In this document: positions 1 through 12,044 of the stretch, one piece after another
Layout of the letters: each line of letters opens with the position of its first letter
How positions within the stretch are numbered: the first letter of the stretch is position 1
Assembly: GCA_027257055.1 (NCBI GenBank)
Contig: JAPVLO010000619.1
Coordinates: forward strand, 186,001 to 250,000
DNA length: 64,000 nucleotides
Direction: 5' to 3'
Origin: Cephalopachus bancanus
Taxonomy: Eukaryota > Chordata > Mammalia > Primates > Tarsiidae
Made by a program: the position numbers and the translations under genes
The notes under the pieces: generated by a model
What the model was told of the DNA's origin: nothing
What the model saw: only the letters and a program-made list of their open reading frames with translations
Databases searched by the model: none

Positions 1-11
1 TTCTTTTTTCT

Positions 12-323
12 TTGCGGGCACTGCAAAAGGCACATGAACAGGTGTGGCCCATTCTAAAGGCTCTCTATGAGACCAGGCCACCTCCGGACCCACACCATTA
101 TAGACCAGGAGACTGGGTGTACATCCATCGCCACCAGCACCAGACTCTGCAGCCATGCTGGAAAGGGCTCTACGTTGTCGTCTTGACCACGTCCACTGCA
201 CTCAAAGTAGATGGCATTGTCCCGTGGATCCATTATACCCACATCCGACGGCTGAGCCGTTTGCAGTACTGCAAGACTACGTGCCAAAATGGAAAAGCAA
301 GCAGGACAAGGACAATCCCCTAA
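12..323 (+). pseudogene. pol: ERV pol remnant: integrase C-terminal domain
   Basis: An open frame of about 103 residues matches the C-terminal tail of gammaretroviral integrase. It has a PGDWVY-type beta-strand start near residue 32, a W-K-G-L-Y core near residue 50, and the ending PWIHYTHIRR that is typical of gammaretroviral Pol just before env. The catalytic core lies outside the window. Pol ends in the low 300s, and env-like sequence begins in another frame close by, as expected for overlapping pol and env ends. No intact enzyme can come from this fragment. Confidence 0.85.
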
Positions 324-339
324 AGCTAAGATTGCATCG

Positions 340-832
340 TTCTCATGTATTTCCAGAAAACTAATAACATTTATAACATGCTTTTTATACAATGCCATAA
401 TACTAACATCTGAGGCCTCATACAACCCCCATCTGCCTCTAAATTTAACATGGAAGGCTCTAACCATCAGGTCAGGAGTTAACAAAATTGTTTTTCAGAC
501 TTCCAACCTCGTTCCCTTCAATACTTGGTTCCCAGCCCTAACCTGTGACCTAAAAGCAATATAATTGGTTTGAAGCCTGGTTCAATCACACCCCCTGGTT
601 TACTACATTAATTTCTACCATAGCTGGCCCCTTAATTGTCCTATTTCTCATACTCATTTTCGGACCTTGCGTCATCAATAAACTTATAGCCTTTGTTAAA
701 GATCGAGTCAGCACCGTTCAGCTTATGGTGCTCAAACAACAGTACGAACCACTTAATACTCACCCGTGTTGTCACAACCCTTCTACTCATTTTCAGAGTA
801 ACCATCAAGAAACTTATATAAACCCATGATTG
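340..832 (+). pseudogene. env: ERV env remnant with a large internal deletion
   Basis: The first part (roughly 400-560) reads like the start of a gammaretroviral surface subunit (NPHLPLNLTW-type motif). From about 568 the sequence reads as the far end of the transmembrane subunit. It has W-F-N-H-T-P-W-F, a hydrophobic membrane span, a G-P-C motif and a cytoplasmic tail ending near a Q-Y-E-P motif at about 750. The receptor-binding region, CXXC motif, cleavage site, fusion peptide and immunosuppressive domain are all missing, so more than 1 kb of a normal env has been deleted. There is also a stop (taa) at the junction. Confidence 0.8.
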
Positions 833-854
833 GGTCATATCTTTAGGTTCCTCT

Positions 855-866
855 GAGAGGGGGGAA
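855..866 (+). other. Polypurine tract of the first ERV
   Basis: A run of purines (gagaggggggaa) lies directly before the LTR start TG at 867. This is the plus-strand primer position of retroviruses, and it fixes both orientation and LTR boundary. Confidence 0.8.
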
Positions 867-1684
867 TGAGGGACCCAAGTGACTTAAGAAACTATACTTG
901 CCATATATCCCTACCTCATGTTCACTATATTTTATGAATTCTTAGTATTTTAAATTCTACCTCAGACCCTGTAGAATTAGGCACATGTCGGGTGCCAGGC
1001 AGTGACTGGTTGTATAGTTATACAATGTTTTAAGTAGTGTTTGTACTTAGAACTTTGTTAAGCTTTGTTTGTCCCAATTGCCATGCTGACTACCTCTGCT
1101 TCTGCAACGGGATGTAAATGTTAAGCGATAAGCACCTTCCGGACATTTCTATGCTTAATCATGTAGACTCTGTGGCACCAGCCACCCTCCTGGTGGGCTC
1201 TATGTAGTTTCAAACCTCCTGCTCACATGCCAAAGTTAATTTACGCGAAGTGACTGTGTAGACCTAGCTTATCTGACATTCCACTCTGCCCATTTAGCCG
1301 TTTCCCATCAATCACAGGCAACTGAGCTAGAGCCCACGCAAACCAAAAATGAACCAACCAATTTTAAGCACCCCTGTCCCTTGACATCACTGTGGACCTT
1401 ATTGGGGACTAATTATGCAAGGTTCACGGACTTCGGTTTCTACGTCATGACCTCTTCTGATTGGTTAATGTTGCAAGCCTAGGAAAAACCAGTCACGCTC
1501 AGCTCCTCCCTCTGTAATTGTGCATAAAAACTGCTTGCCATACTGGATTGGGGCTCTTAAGCTCAAGCTGCTGTGTTAGTTTCGGTTTGTGAGCCCAGAC
1601 TCGAGCCTGAATAAAGACCCTCTTGTGTTTGCATCGGAGCTGGCTCCTTGATGGTCTCTTGTATTTAGAATTTGGGGTTTAACA
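867..1684 (+). repeat. 3' LTR of the first ERV (about 818 bp)
   Basis: It starts with TG after the polypurine tract and ends with CA. A TATA-like box (cataaaa) is near 1523 and a poly(A) signal AATAAA is at 1610. U5 is about 70 bp. The box order fits a class I LTR. No partner LTR is inside the window. Confidence 0.85.
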
Positions 1685-1689
1685 CTATG

Positions 1690-4600
1690 ATCTTTAAAGG
1701 AATCAGATTTTTGCTTCATTAATTTTCCCAATTTTAATTTTAATCAATATTTTAACTTAGTAATCTTATTTTCCTTCTACTTACTTTAAGTTCATTTCAG
1801 TATTTTGTTTTTCTAGGTGTTTGAGATATAAACTTTGAGACTTTTCCTCTTTTGTAATGTATGAACTCAATTGTTATAAATTTTTCTTTCAGAAGTACTT
1901 TGGCTGTACCATAAAAATGTTAATATGCTTTATTCCATTTTTATCAATTCACTAATTTTTTTTAAAAAATTTCTTTTGTGAGTCCTTCTTTGATATACAT
2001 TTGTAATATTTGTAAGTGTAATATTTTATTTTCCATCTTTGAATATTTTCTTTTTACCTTTCTCTTATTGGTTTTTAGATCAATTTGTGGTCAAAGAACA
2101 CAGTCTAAATATGTTTAATACTTTTATAATTTTGAGATTTTTATGGTCCAGGATATGACCTATATTTGTACATGTACCTTGAGCATCTGAAATTAATGTA
2201 CATTTCGCTATTGTTGAGTGAATTTCTCTGGTTGTTGATTGATTGGATATCACTGGCTGATGATGTTGCTGAGTTATTCTTTGTCCTTGATGATTTTCTA
2301 TGTAAATGTTCTATAAATTTTGAGGAGAGTGGTAATAACATTTCCAACCATAATTATGCATTTGTCTATTTATCCCTTTTGTTCTGTTTTTGTTTTTTAT
2401 TTTGTAGATCTATTTTCTTGCAGACCATACATATTTAGGATTGCTATGTCTTGGTATTATGTCCCTTTTATCATTATATAATACTCCTTACTGTCTTTGA
2501 TAATTTTATTTGCATTAAAGTCTAATTTATTTGATATTAATACAGTTCGTTTTGCTTTCTTTAAATTATGTTTGTATATATCTTCTCATAATTTTATTTT
2601 CAATCAGCCTACATCACGTATGCCAATATACTTGCAGTAAGTTTCTTGTAGGCAATATATCTGAGTTATGTCTTATAATCTACTATAACAATATATTTGA
2701 ACTCACATGATGACATCCCTTACATTTAATGGGACTTTTGATATGTTAGTGCACAAATATGTTATTTTATTTTCATGTTACTTTTCTTTTTTCTATTTAT
2801 TTCTTTTTGGTGGACTTTTTGCAGTGGGCTTTTTTAATTTTTTAAATAAAATTTTGATTTATCTTTAGCATTTTTAAATGCACCTCGTGTAACTGTTTAG
2901 TGATTATTCTAAGATTCATATTCTGTGTATGTAACTTATAGTTGACTAATGGTATACTTTTCTAGTTTAAACCTTACATTAGTTAAACTCTCTCAATTTT
3001 CTTCATTTATAGAATAATTGCCTTACATATTTAATATATATTTAAAATCATATCAGTATTTTTTTCTTCTACCATTAAACATAATTTAGAAAACTAAAGA
3101 TTTGCCCATGTATTTGCTAATCCTGTTCTGTTTTACTTCCTCATGCTCCAAGTTTCCTTTTTTTATATTGTTTCCTTTCTGCTTAAAGAATTTTTTTTAG
3201 TCATTCATTTAGGGTTGTTCTAGTAGTGACAATCAGCTTTCCTTAATCTGATAATATTTTAAAAATTATTTCTAATTCATAAAGTATCTTTTTTCTGAAT
3301 ATAAGATTCTACTTTGACAGTGTTTTATTTTCTTTTTTCAGCTCTCAAAAAGTGTTATGCTACTACCTATCTTGCCTTCATGGTTTCTGATGAGAAATAC
3401 ACTGTTATTTAACTCTTATGCTATAGGTAAGTTTTTGTTTATCTTTTGCTCCTTTTAATATTTTGCATCGCCTTTAGATTTCAGACATTTGAATAAGAAA
3501 TGTTTTGGTATGGAGTTATTTGGATTAATCCTGATTGGAGTTCACTCAATATTTTAAATCTTTATATTTGCATCATTTGCCAAATTGGGAAGTTTTCCAT
3601 TGGTATTTGCTTATGTGACTTTTTAAGAGTGCCTCTCTTTCTCTCTTTCCAGGACTCTAATAACACAAAAAATTAAGATAATTTTTATAGTCCCACAATT
3701 TCTGAGGTTTTGTTTTAATTATTGGGCCTGTTATTTCTGTGTTGTCTAAGTTGAGCATTTTCTATTTGTTAATCTTCCAGATCACTGAATATTTCCTCGT
3801 CCTCTCCAGTCTGCTGTTGTGCTCATAATTGAGATTTTTATGTGATTATTTTATTTTGCTTTTTTAGAATTTTTAGTTGGGTTTTCTTTGCATCTTCTAT
3901 TTCTTCATTCAGAATTTCTATTGCTTTGATAAGTCTTTCTACTTTTCAATTTGTTTTATTTGTGTTTGGAACTACTCATCTTATGTTGTATGATGTTTGT
4001 TTTAAAATCTTTCTCCTAGCCAGGCTCGGTGGCTCAGCCTGTAATCCTGCACCTTTGGGAGGCTGAGGTGAGTGGATTGCCTGAGCCCGTGGGTTCAAGG
4101 CCCATCTGGGCAGCGAGACCTCATCTCTACAATAAAGCAAAAAATCAGCCGGGTGTGGTAGCACATGCCTCTAATTCCGGCTACTTGGAAGGCTGAGGCA
4201 GAAGGATCACCACAGTCCAGAAGGTCGAGGCTGCAGTGGCCGGGAGTGGCCATTGCACTCCAGTCTGGGCGACAGAGTGAGACTCCAACTAAAAAAATAA
4301 AATAAAATAAAATAAAATAAAAAATAAAATAAAATCTTTGTCCTATGATTCAAATATTTGTGACATCTACATTTTGTAATCTATTAATTATATTTTATAC
4401 TTTAATGTAAGATCTTCTTGTTTCTTGGCATGAAGAGTTATATTTATTTGAATCTTGAATATTTGGGATATTATGGTATAAAATTCTGTAATATATTTAA
4501 GCTTCCTGTTTTATGTAGCATCTTCTGACACAATTCTAGTAGGCGAGTGTAGATAATAAAGTACTTCCTTATTATTGCTTGGTGAGTCCAGAGATTCAGT

Positions 4601-4880
4601 TTCCTAACTTGGTAGAGTATTCTGACTTCCTACATGATTTTTGCAGTAAAGATGAAGGGAGGACTTGTTAACACAATAGGAGACTGTTAATAAGGTAGTG
4701 AATTCCAGTCTCGTGGCATCCTAAGATAGACTTCATCTTTCAAATTGTCCACAATTTCAAAGAAGTACTGAAAAGATGAAATATAAGGAATGTATATTGT
4801 AAGGCCCCAGTGAGAGCAGAAGGACAATAGAGCAGGTCACAGTTATGGGAGTACTATAACACAATGAGATAAATGCAGCA
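1690..4880 (-). mobile_element. Ancient L1 (L1M/HAL1-like), 5' UTR, ORF1 and ORF2 endonuclease, interrupted by a SINE
   Basis: Read on -, the segment starts near 4880 with L1M-type 5' UTR. It then passes ORF1 (C-terminal domain near 3300-3430, with a recognisable SETMEA/D-I-F-K pattern in degraded form). It reaches the ORF2 endonuclease domain near 2400-2600, where N-K-L-D-F and Y-Y-I-M-I-K-G are readable between stops. No RT domain is present, so the copy is 3'-truncated or lies partly under the ERV. Many indels and stops show great age. The family name is from memory of the human repeat pattern. Confidence 0.75.
4019..4330 (+). mobile_element. Alu-type dimeric SINE with a 15-bp target duplication
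   Basis: Left arm from gccaggctcgg, middle linker, right arm ending gactccaact, then an A-rich (AAAAT)n tail. Near-identical 15-bp repeats flank it at 4004-4018 and 4331-4345. It sits inside the ancient L1 and so is younger than it. Confidence 0.92.
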
Positions 4881-4894
4881 ATAGAAATCTAAAG

Positions 4895-5010
4895 TCTTAG
4901 ATTTCAGTCCTGAGTCTACTCACTCATTAGTTTTATAACTTTGAGAAAATCAACCTTTTTGGTCTTGGTTTCATAAAATAAGAGAAAAGAGTTGTACCAA
5001 TTAGGCAACC
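4895..5010 (+). repeat. MIR-like relic
   Basis: The stretch around ctttgagaaaatcaac and ttggtttcataaaat follows the MIR core pattern (gtgaccttgggcaagtc ... cctcagtttcctcat) with many substitutions. Family assignment rests on recalled consensus. Confidence 0.5.
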
Positions 5011-5452
5011 ATTTACCTTTCCTTACTTCAATACTGTATAATAAACCACAAAAAATGAGAATTAGAGAAGGTGGTTTGTCAAAAATTCTATATAGACATC
5101 AAATAAAATTTATAAATATAGTGATTATATTTAGAGTCAATAAAACCTCATAATTAATACAGATATAATGTAATTTTGAGGAAACCTGTCTTATTTCAGC
5201 TCATGAAGGTGGTGTGAACTTATAGTTGGAGGATCTCAGGGACTCTTTTCAGAACCAACATTTTCTCTACCTGTGGTAAATTACTTGGTACATTTACTAA
5301 ATACAGACTTTTTGAGCTCCAGTTCCAATTGATAAGAATTTTTTTTGAAATGAGATTCAAAGAACTATATTTCAAAAAGTGTCCCTTTTGATTTTTATGC
5401 ACTCAAATTATTGTGAATAAAAGATGTAGGCTTTAAGAAATTAGTTTTTATT
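5011..5452. other. No recognised feature
   Basis: AT-rich sequence. The short open frames here show no known domain or codon bias. Confidence 0.5.
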
Positions 5453-5741
5453 TTGTTTTGACAAGGAGTCTCACTCTGTCACATAGGCTGGAATGCAGTG
5501 GCATGCTCATGGTCAACACAACCTCTAACTGTTGGGTTGAGGCAATCCTTCCACTTCAAGTATTCCAAGTAGCTGGAACTACAGGCATGAGTCACCATGC
5601 CCAGCTAAGTTTTTGATTTATTGTAGAGACAAGGTACCACCAAGTTGCCCAGGCTTGTCTTCAATCACTGTTCTCGGGCAATCCTCTTGCTTCAGCCTCC
5701 CAAAGTGCTTGGATTACAGACTTGAGTCACTGCACGCAGCA
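5453..5741 (-). mobile_element. Old Alu-type SINE
   Basis: Antisense Alu landmarks appear in order: gagtctcactctgtcac, ggaatgcagtggc, gtagctggaactacaggc, gcctcccaaagtgc. Divergence is much higher than in the young copies of this window, and no clear target duplication remains. Confidence 0.85.
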
Positions 5742-7215
5742 AAAAAATTAGTTTTAGCCTTCAAGAAAAAAAATAGTTATGCTATATCCAAAGAGAATAA
5801 TGAGTCAAATTAATCAAAATTTTGGTAACAAATTACAGATAATTATGATCAGGAAGAAATACAGTCTATGCCTTTAAGACTTATTATAACTACACTAGAG
5901 GTTCTGGCATGCTATATTTTAAACAATCATGTAACAAGTTTAGGTGAGAATCAAAGATGAAAAATAAGTGGTTTCAAATCTATAAAAAGGCTAATGCTTA
6001 TAAACTCAGATTACGAACATTTCTAAAGCCTCCAGGAAATTTTATTGCTATGTGTAAGGCAAGAAGGTAGGAAACTGAGTTTACAACTTGGGGCACATGG
6101 TAAAATGCTATTGTATCTTATACATAGAAGATATTCAACAAATATCAACTTTAATCTTCTCAATCATTTACAGAACAACATCTGCAAACAATCATGGTTA
6201 AGAATAATTTGAAATATGTAAATATAATGCATTCATTCAACAGAATAAATTTCAAAACCAATCTGAACTTCATATGAAATGCCTTATTGTGCACAAAATA
6301 TTGCTTTATGTGAGTAAGCATCTTTTTCTGATGAGACGTTCCATACAGTTCACCAGATTCTCAAAAGATAAGATGATACCAAATATCTTAGTATACTAGC
6401 TTTCCTTTTTTAGAGCACTGTAGTTTAAAATATACAGATAATAGCCTGTGCTGTGTTTGGTAAACGTTCAATATTGTCTTTAAGAAAAAAAAATCATTGC
6501 GCTTCTACTGTCTACCTGATATAGGAGTTACATGGACAAATGAGGTACTTGTCCTCGAGAATCTCAGATACTGAAAACAGATAAATAAATTACATAATAG
6601 TGTTAATATTAGGTCTCTGTTTTTTTAACAGAAAGAAAAACAGCAAATAGATTAATTAAATACAATTTTCTGTTTAAACCAATGTATTGTTGAAGTTAGA
6701 GGGAGATTTCTTTTCACTGAAGCCATCAATTGCTGCAATGTATTCCTGGAATTTATGTCTTGTGACCAGAACTGAGTATTGGAAGAGATTTTAAGGAGCC
6801 ATACAGACTTTATTTTCTGGAGTGTAGAATAATTATTTTCATCAAATCCATCACATTCTGGAGGGAATAAAAACCATTTGTTGCCCACTGCTACACTTTG
6901 CCTTGTGTTCATATTGCTAACTCATATATGAGATTAAAACTACTAAATAAATTAAATGATAAAGAAATACATGCATAACATAAGCAGGATGACATTGCAA
7001 TAAAAGAAATGTGTGTGCAAGTTTTTGTTCATGAACATGAGAATTTAGTTAAGGATGAAACCCTGAATTATATTGTCATGACAGGATGGATCTCTTAGTT
7101 CAGTTAAGTATTTGGAGAACTTATCAATTTTCAAATACTTTACGAATGCCAGAAAGAAGACAATTCCTAGTTTGTAAAACAGAACAAATCACCACAAAAT
7201 AGCGGGCATACTTAC
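5742..7215. other. No recognised gene; AT-rich unique sequence
   Basis: The longest frame is 86 codons on - (6652-6912). It has no recognisable motif and no flanking splice signals that I can defend. Because it lies just 3' of the GULP1-like exon, I looked here for the next GULP1 exon by eye and did not find it. Confidence 0.45.
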
Positions 7216-7352
7216 ACACTTTTTGCAGTCAAATACATAGCAAAAATGTTTATTAGATTCAGAATCTTTGCAAATGGAAATTAATATCTTCTTGTCAGTT
7301 TTATGATCTGCAATAATGATATTCTGTGAAATTGGCAATTGTTTTGAATTTC
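7216..7352 (-). pseudogene. GULP1: GULP1-like PTB-domain exon relic with intact splice sites and a 1-nt deletion
   Basis: On - a pyrimidine-rich tract ending in AACAG (7353-7357) precedes a 137-nt block, followed by a GTAAGT donor (7210-7215). Translated, the block starts [12 protein letters not shown]. After a one-base loss near 7310 it continues in another frame as K-T-D-K-K-I, then [16 protein letters not shown] and K-K-C. This parallels the phosphotyrosine-binding domain of the engulfment adaptor GULP1 as I remember it, whose matching segment is 46 codons (138 nt), exactly one base longer. About a quarter of residues differ. Kept splice sites argue for a duplicated genomic (unprocessed) copy, not a retrocopy. 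It could also be the true locus with a sequence error, but the number of replacements makes that less likely. Confidence 0.72.
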
Positions 7353-7460
7353 CTGTTAATACAATGAAAATAAACATAATTGATGAGTTTTCTTTCATTT
7401 TCTGAAATATCAGCTTGTGCTAATAACATGTAATTTATGACTTTAAAAGTAGAACAACCA

Positions 7461-7756
7461 GCCAGGCTCAGTGGCTCAGCCTGTAATCCCATGCTTTGGG
7501 AGGCTGAGATGAGTGGATTGCTTGAGCCCGTGGGTTAGAGACCCACCTGGGCAACTTAGCGAGACCTCATCTCTACAATAAATCAAAAATTAGCTGGGTG
7601 TGGTAGTGCACAACTGTAGTTCCAGCTGCTTGGAAGGCTGAGGTGGAAGGATCGCCGGTGCCCAGCAGGTTGAGGCTGCGGTGACCGGGAGCGGCCACTG
7701 CACTCCAGTCTGGGTGAAGGAGTGAGACTCTGACTCTAAAAAAAAAAAAAAAAGTT
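7461..7756 (+). mobile_element. Alu-type dimeric SINE with target duplication
   Basis: Full left and right arms with an A tail at 7739-7753. Direct repeats aaaagtagaacaacc (7446-7459) and aaaagtagaacatcc (7758-7772) flank it. Confidence 0.92.
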
Positions 7757-7893
7757 AAAAAGTAGAACATCCATCTATCAATCTTGGGTGTTATAATTAC
7801 ATATGCCCCAAACTGAAATAAAAGTGTAATGAAGTTTGACCTCTTAGTGAGTAGTGAGGATTAAACTAAGACATGTAGCTCAACTATACTTTG

Positions 7894-7936
<43 letters not shown>
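7894..7936 (+). repeat. (AC)n microsatellite, about 21 units
   Basis: An uninterrupted AC dinucleotide tract followed by a short C-rich run. Likely polymorphic. Confidence 0.98.
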
Positions 7937-7938
<2 letters not shown>

Positions 7939-8004
7939 CCACCACTCTAATACAAAATTATCAGAAGTTCATTGACTAGGCTCAGAGACTCTTGAGAAAC
8001 CACA

Positions 8005-8112
8005 TACTTTAAACATTGCAAGTATGCAGAGGAGGACATTGAGACCTAAAGCGATTAAGATATCTCTACAATGTCACATAATTAGCAGAATCTTTTACAC
8101 TGGAACTCTTTT
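8005..8112 (+). repeat. MIR-like relic
   Basis: The series gaggaggacattgagacc ... aatgtcacataattagcag ... actggaactc follows the MIR 3' core (gaggaaactgaggc ... ggtcacacagctagt). It is degraded. Confidence 0.5.
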
Positions 8113-11100
8113 TATTTTATCTCATTAGTACAAAGTGGCATTACAATTTACAACATAATCTGATAATACACAATTTCATGCGAAATACATGAAATTCTGA
8201 GTTTTACATTTTTTGTCTTCTCATTAACTTTTATTTTACATATCTTTGTGACTACTCTACTCTTGAATCTCTTCTGTCTAGGAAGATAACCCTTATAACT
8301 TATACAGTACTTTTCATGGAGTAGTGAATGAGGAATATCTAGAAATCCAGACTCCAAATTACTGAAACATCTGCTAATCAGTAGAAAGACAAGCACTGCA
8401 ACCAGATAGATATGATTCATTTTGAACTAAAACTCATGCAAAATAGTAAGTACATATAATTAAAATAAAAATATTTATATAAAATTAAAGTATGTTTTAA
8501 ATAACTGTAATTTAGTCAAAAGATGGTTCATTTGTCACTATTTATATTAATATAGATAATCCATATTATTTATTCATTCTTCAGAGACTTCTGAAGCACG
8601 TTGGAAGCAGAAAAGAAATCCAATGTTTTTAATTAAGACTGATACAAACAAGTGTAAAAAGAAATCATTCCCCTTTCTATTGCTGTTATAAATATTTTTT
8701 TCAAAGATGCATTTTAACACTAGAAATATCAATCAAAAACTGATGCCCTCAGCATTACTGAATGGGTGATTTAAAACATTGGCGATGGAAGCAACATTAG
8801 TTTTATTCAAGGAAGACTGACTGAATATCTCCCCAGAAAGTTTTCTTCTAGGATTCAGACAATCTGTAGTACAAATACTTGGAGTGCCTCCTTTAGAAAT
8901 TTACCCTGTCTTCATCCAAGTTGAGTCAAAATTCTGGAGATTCTGATCAAGATAAGCATCACTGATATGGCAAAAACTCTTATCCTTCTGAGCTCAGAGT
9001 TGGATGTGTCAGCTTGCTGAGATTTGATTACTGTGATTTCCATTACTGGTCATCAGACTGATGATGAGTGCATGAAATTAGATATAAAAATAAACACTAA
9101 GATAATTTTTCTACAGCAGTGCCTTCTCTCTCTGCACACAGACCAAATGATAAGTCATCAAAACATTGCTTGACAATCATGAACATTAAAATGAGGAAGT
9201 ATATTGTATGATTATAATGTTTATTGGCATTACTAAATAACCTAACATGTCCAAATCAACATTAGGGAGGAACAAGACTAAGAAGAGGCAATCAGCATAC
9301 TTAGACTTTTGATGAGGGCATTTTCCCTTTCATTTAGTTAGAATTTAGATGGACCATGACCACATTTGTCTGAATCTATTCATTTCCTATATTTTGCCTG
9401 ATGGAACAGTCTTCTTTCTTATCAACATCTTTTTCTTTTTGTTTTCATGTCAATACAATCAGAAAATAGCCCTCAGTCACACTGTAGTTCCCCAATACTA
9501 GCTGAAGGTGAACAATAGATTATTAATTGTATAATATTGCTAATTATACAGAGAAAATAACATTTCTAAACAATATAGAAAGAAGTATTCTTTTTTTTCA
9601 TTTATAGGTGAAATGGCAAGTGACATGCATAACATAGTACACCATTTACATAGCTGGTGCTTAAATCTGTTTAGTTCCTCATTTATTCACCAGCAAATGT
9701 AATCTTGATCACCGAAAGCCTGTGGTTATCGGCACTTTAGAATCACCTTAATTTTCATTTACAATAGCAAAGATATCTTCCTGCAAAAAAGTCTAAGGAA
9801 ATGAAATCTGTAATTTTAATATTTTTGTAAGACTTTTTATTGCTGTGATAGATTTCTATGAATTTTTAAATCATTTACATACTAAGAGTAGACCTAATTT
9901 TTGGTAAGACAGCATAATAACCATCATTTAATATTAATGCCATTTTATTAGAGTCAAAACAAAAAAAAATCAGTAGATGTGTTTATCCTCGATTCATCTA
10001 TCTATACCACTTGTCTCTAGCACTGCTTCATCTTAATTTGAATGACAAGTAAAAAAGCAAAAAGGGAAAAGAAGAAGGGAAATATGGGAGTCAATTGTTA
10101 TTGGGATTAGATTTGCCTCCATTTTCCTTCATCCAAGTGGAAAAACAAAAATAAACATTCTATTCTCTATGAAGACAATACACATTAAATTAAAAATGTA
10201 TTTTAAAATTTTGCATCATGCATGTATATTTAACTATCAATAAATCCATTTTAGGTGCAAAATACTAATTTTTTTCTAAGTTGCAATATATATCTAAAAT
10301 AGAAAGAATGACAGTTTTATTTTTCTGGTTCAGATGAAAGTTTAGAAAACTTACATTTTGGGAGAGAATTCAATTGGGTGTCTTAAATGTAACTATTAAA
10401 TACAGGCAACTGAAACTTTTGGGCAAGGAAGAAAAGCATTTTATTATTGACTTGGACAAGGGAATATAGGAAAATCAAAAGTTGAGTTAAAACCTACCTC
10501 AGTGGTATTTTGTAAATGGGATGTAGATTGGCAGAAGCATGGGAATGTAACATTTAAAGTTTAGGGAACAAAACGAAACGGCTAAATAGGAGACTCTTAT
10601 TGGCAGCAAACTGAAAACAGATTTTCCAACAATGAAAATAGTGGCTGGCAATCATTTTTCTAATCACTTTTGTCTTTATTCTTTATCACCACCCACTGAA
10701 TTTTTCTAAGTCCAGGTTAATTTCTGACTTTATCCATATTCATTTTTCTTCATTCTACAAATATCAGAGTTTAAAATATTTTTGATATTTCTCTTTTCAT
10801 ATTTACAAATATTTAAAGTTAAGAAAAACTCTTCTCTGCATTCCAAGTAAATCACAAAAAGTCAGAAGAGCAAGAAGAAGAAAACTTAACAATATATTGG
10901 TGTAGGTTTCCCCAAATTGTCAGGAAATGAATGTAGAAAAAACAAACAGACACAACAGCCTAACTGGTTGATGGAAGTCTTTCAAAGAGCTTTTCGCATA
11001 TCTTTCAGTTGAAGAAACAGTCTTATTTAAAAAGTCAGGTGAGTTCTTGAGGGAAATAAAAGATTCAGTTTCAAGAACAAGTTGCAGTGTACACTATCTC

Positions 11101-11534
11101 ACCTTGCCAACCGGTTACATTGTGCCCCATTTACATACATGATCTGCCCCTGCCTCTTTTTTAACACACACATACTCTGCACACATATGGTAATAGTGGT
11201 AATCATTTTGCAGTGCCTTAAGCATTTATTTATTTATTTTATCATATTGACATATCATTATGCTGTCATTTCTAAAACTAAAGCAGTTCATTTCTATATA
11301 CTGCAATTCATTGTTTTTCTTTTTCTGAGTACTTGAACGTTATGTCAATCAATGAAAAATTTGAAGAATTTAAAATTTTCAAAAATAGGAGAATGATTTA
11401 GTAAATTATGATACAAAGGTTATGGTATATCAACTTGATGTGTGATTGCATATGTGCTATTTTTATAGCTTATGATATAGCATAGGTAGAAATTAAAAAA
11501 GAACAAGACATGTAAAAATGATACTGATAGGGTT
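8113..11534. other. Unique AT-rich DNA; no gene recognised
   Basis: I read both strands and see no exon-like block with splice signals and no known domain. One 90-codon frame on - (8148-8420) begins with a hydrophobic signal-like stretch but matches no family I know (see findings). Short A/T runs only otherwise. Confidence 0.5.
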
Positions 11535-12022
11535 TGTAGGGGGATGGAAGAGGAAGTTGTAGTTAAAACAACTCATTATATATACCTTGCAAATGGAGCA
11601 CAGAGTTGCAACAGCACCAAAAGCTAACACTCTGTTCTAACAGCATTCTGTTACTAATTACTTTATTGTCAATATCTGCTTTCTCTGAGAGCTGCATCCC
11701 AAAGCTATGTGACTGATAATGTCCCAGAACTGACTGTCGGTGTTTTGCTTTCCAAAAACTACATTTCAGAGAAAAGTGATTAACAATATCCTAAGAATGA
11801 CTGATTTAGTGCAGGCATCTACACTCCAAGGCTGTGAGAAAGACCTGTGCATGTCAAGGCCAGGCAACTGCCCAACCAAGATTGGGGTTTTATAAGTGAC
11901 CTGCAAGAGAACAAAGGTCACTGGTTTCTCTCTATAGAGCCAGACATCGCCCTCTTTCTTTGTCTTTAATAAATCTTTTTAACTGTCAGCAGCTTGACTC
12001 TTCCTTCTTGTCATATGTTACA
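11535..12022 (+). repeat. 5' LTR of the gag-pro ERV (488 bp)
   Basis: Starts TGTAGGGGGAT and ends GTTACA. A TATA-like ttttataag is near 11888 and AATAAA is at 11968. It aligns along its length with 16730-17250, with many substitutions and small indels, so the integration is old. Confidence 0.88.
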
Positions 12023-12026
12023 TTTT

Positions 12027-12044
12027 TGGTGTCGAAGAGGTTGT
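12027..12044 (+). other. Candidate primer-binding site
   Basis: TGGTGTCGAAGAGGTTGT begins 4 nt after the LTR end. The first ten bases are close to a tRNA-Phe-type site (TGGTGCCGAA...), while the rest diverges. The tRNA identity is uncertain. Confidence 0.5.

Larger units (their letters stand above)
1..1684 (+). mobile_element. 3' part of a class I (gammaretrovirus-like) ERV, running into the window from the left
   Basis: The order is integrase C-terminus, env remnant, polypurine tract, LTR, which is the normal 3' half of a gammaretroviral provirus on +. The 5' part lies outside the window, so neither the primer-binding site nor the target duplication can be checked. All coding parts are broken. 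After the LTR end at 1684 the sequence changes to old L1 DNA, so the ERV appears to have inserted into or beside that L1. Confidence 0.9.

Noticed and set aside
6652..6912. 86-codon frame on - considered as the next exon of the GULP1-like relic
   Set aside because: It shows none of the residues expected after the PTB segment of GULP1, and splice signals are not convincing.
7894..7936. (AC)n tract as a regulatory Z-DNA element
   Set aside because: It is an ordinary microsatellite; nothing nearby suggests a promoter.
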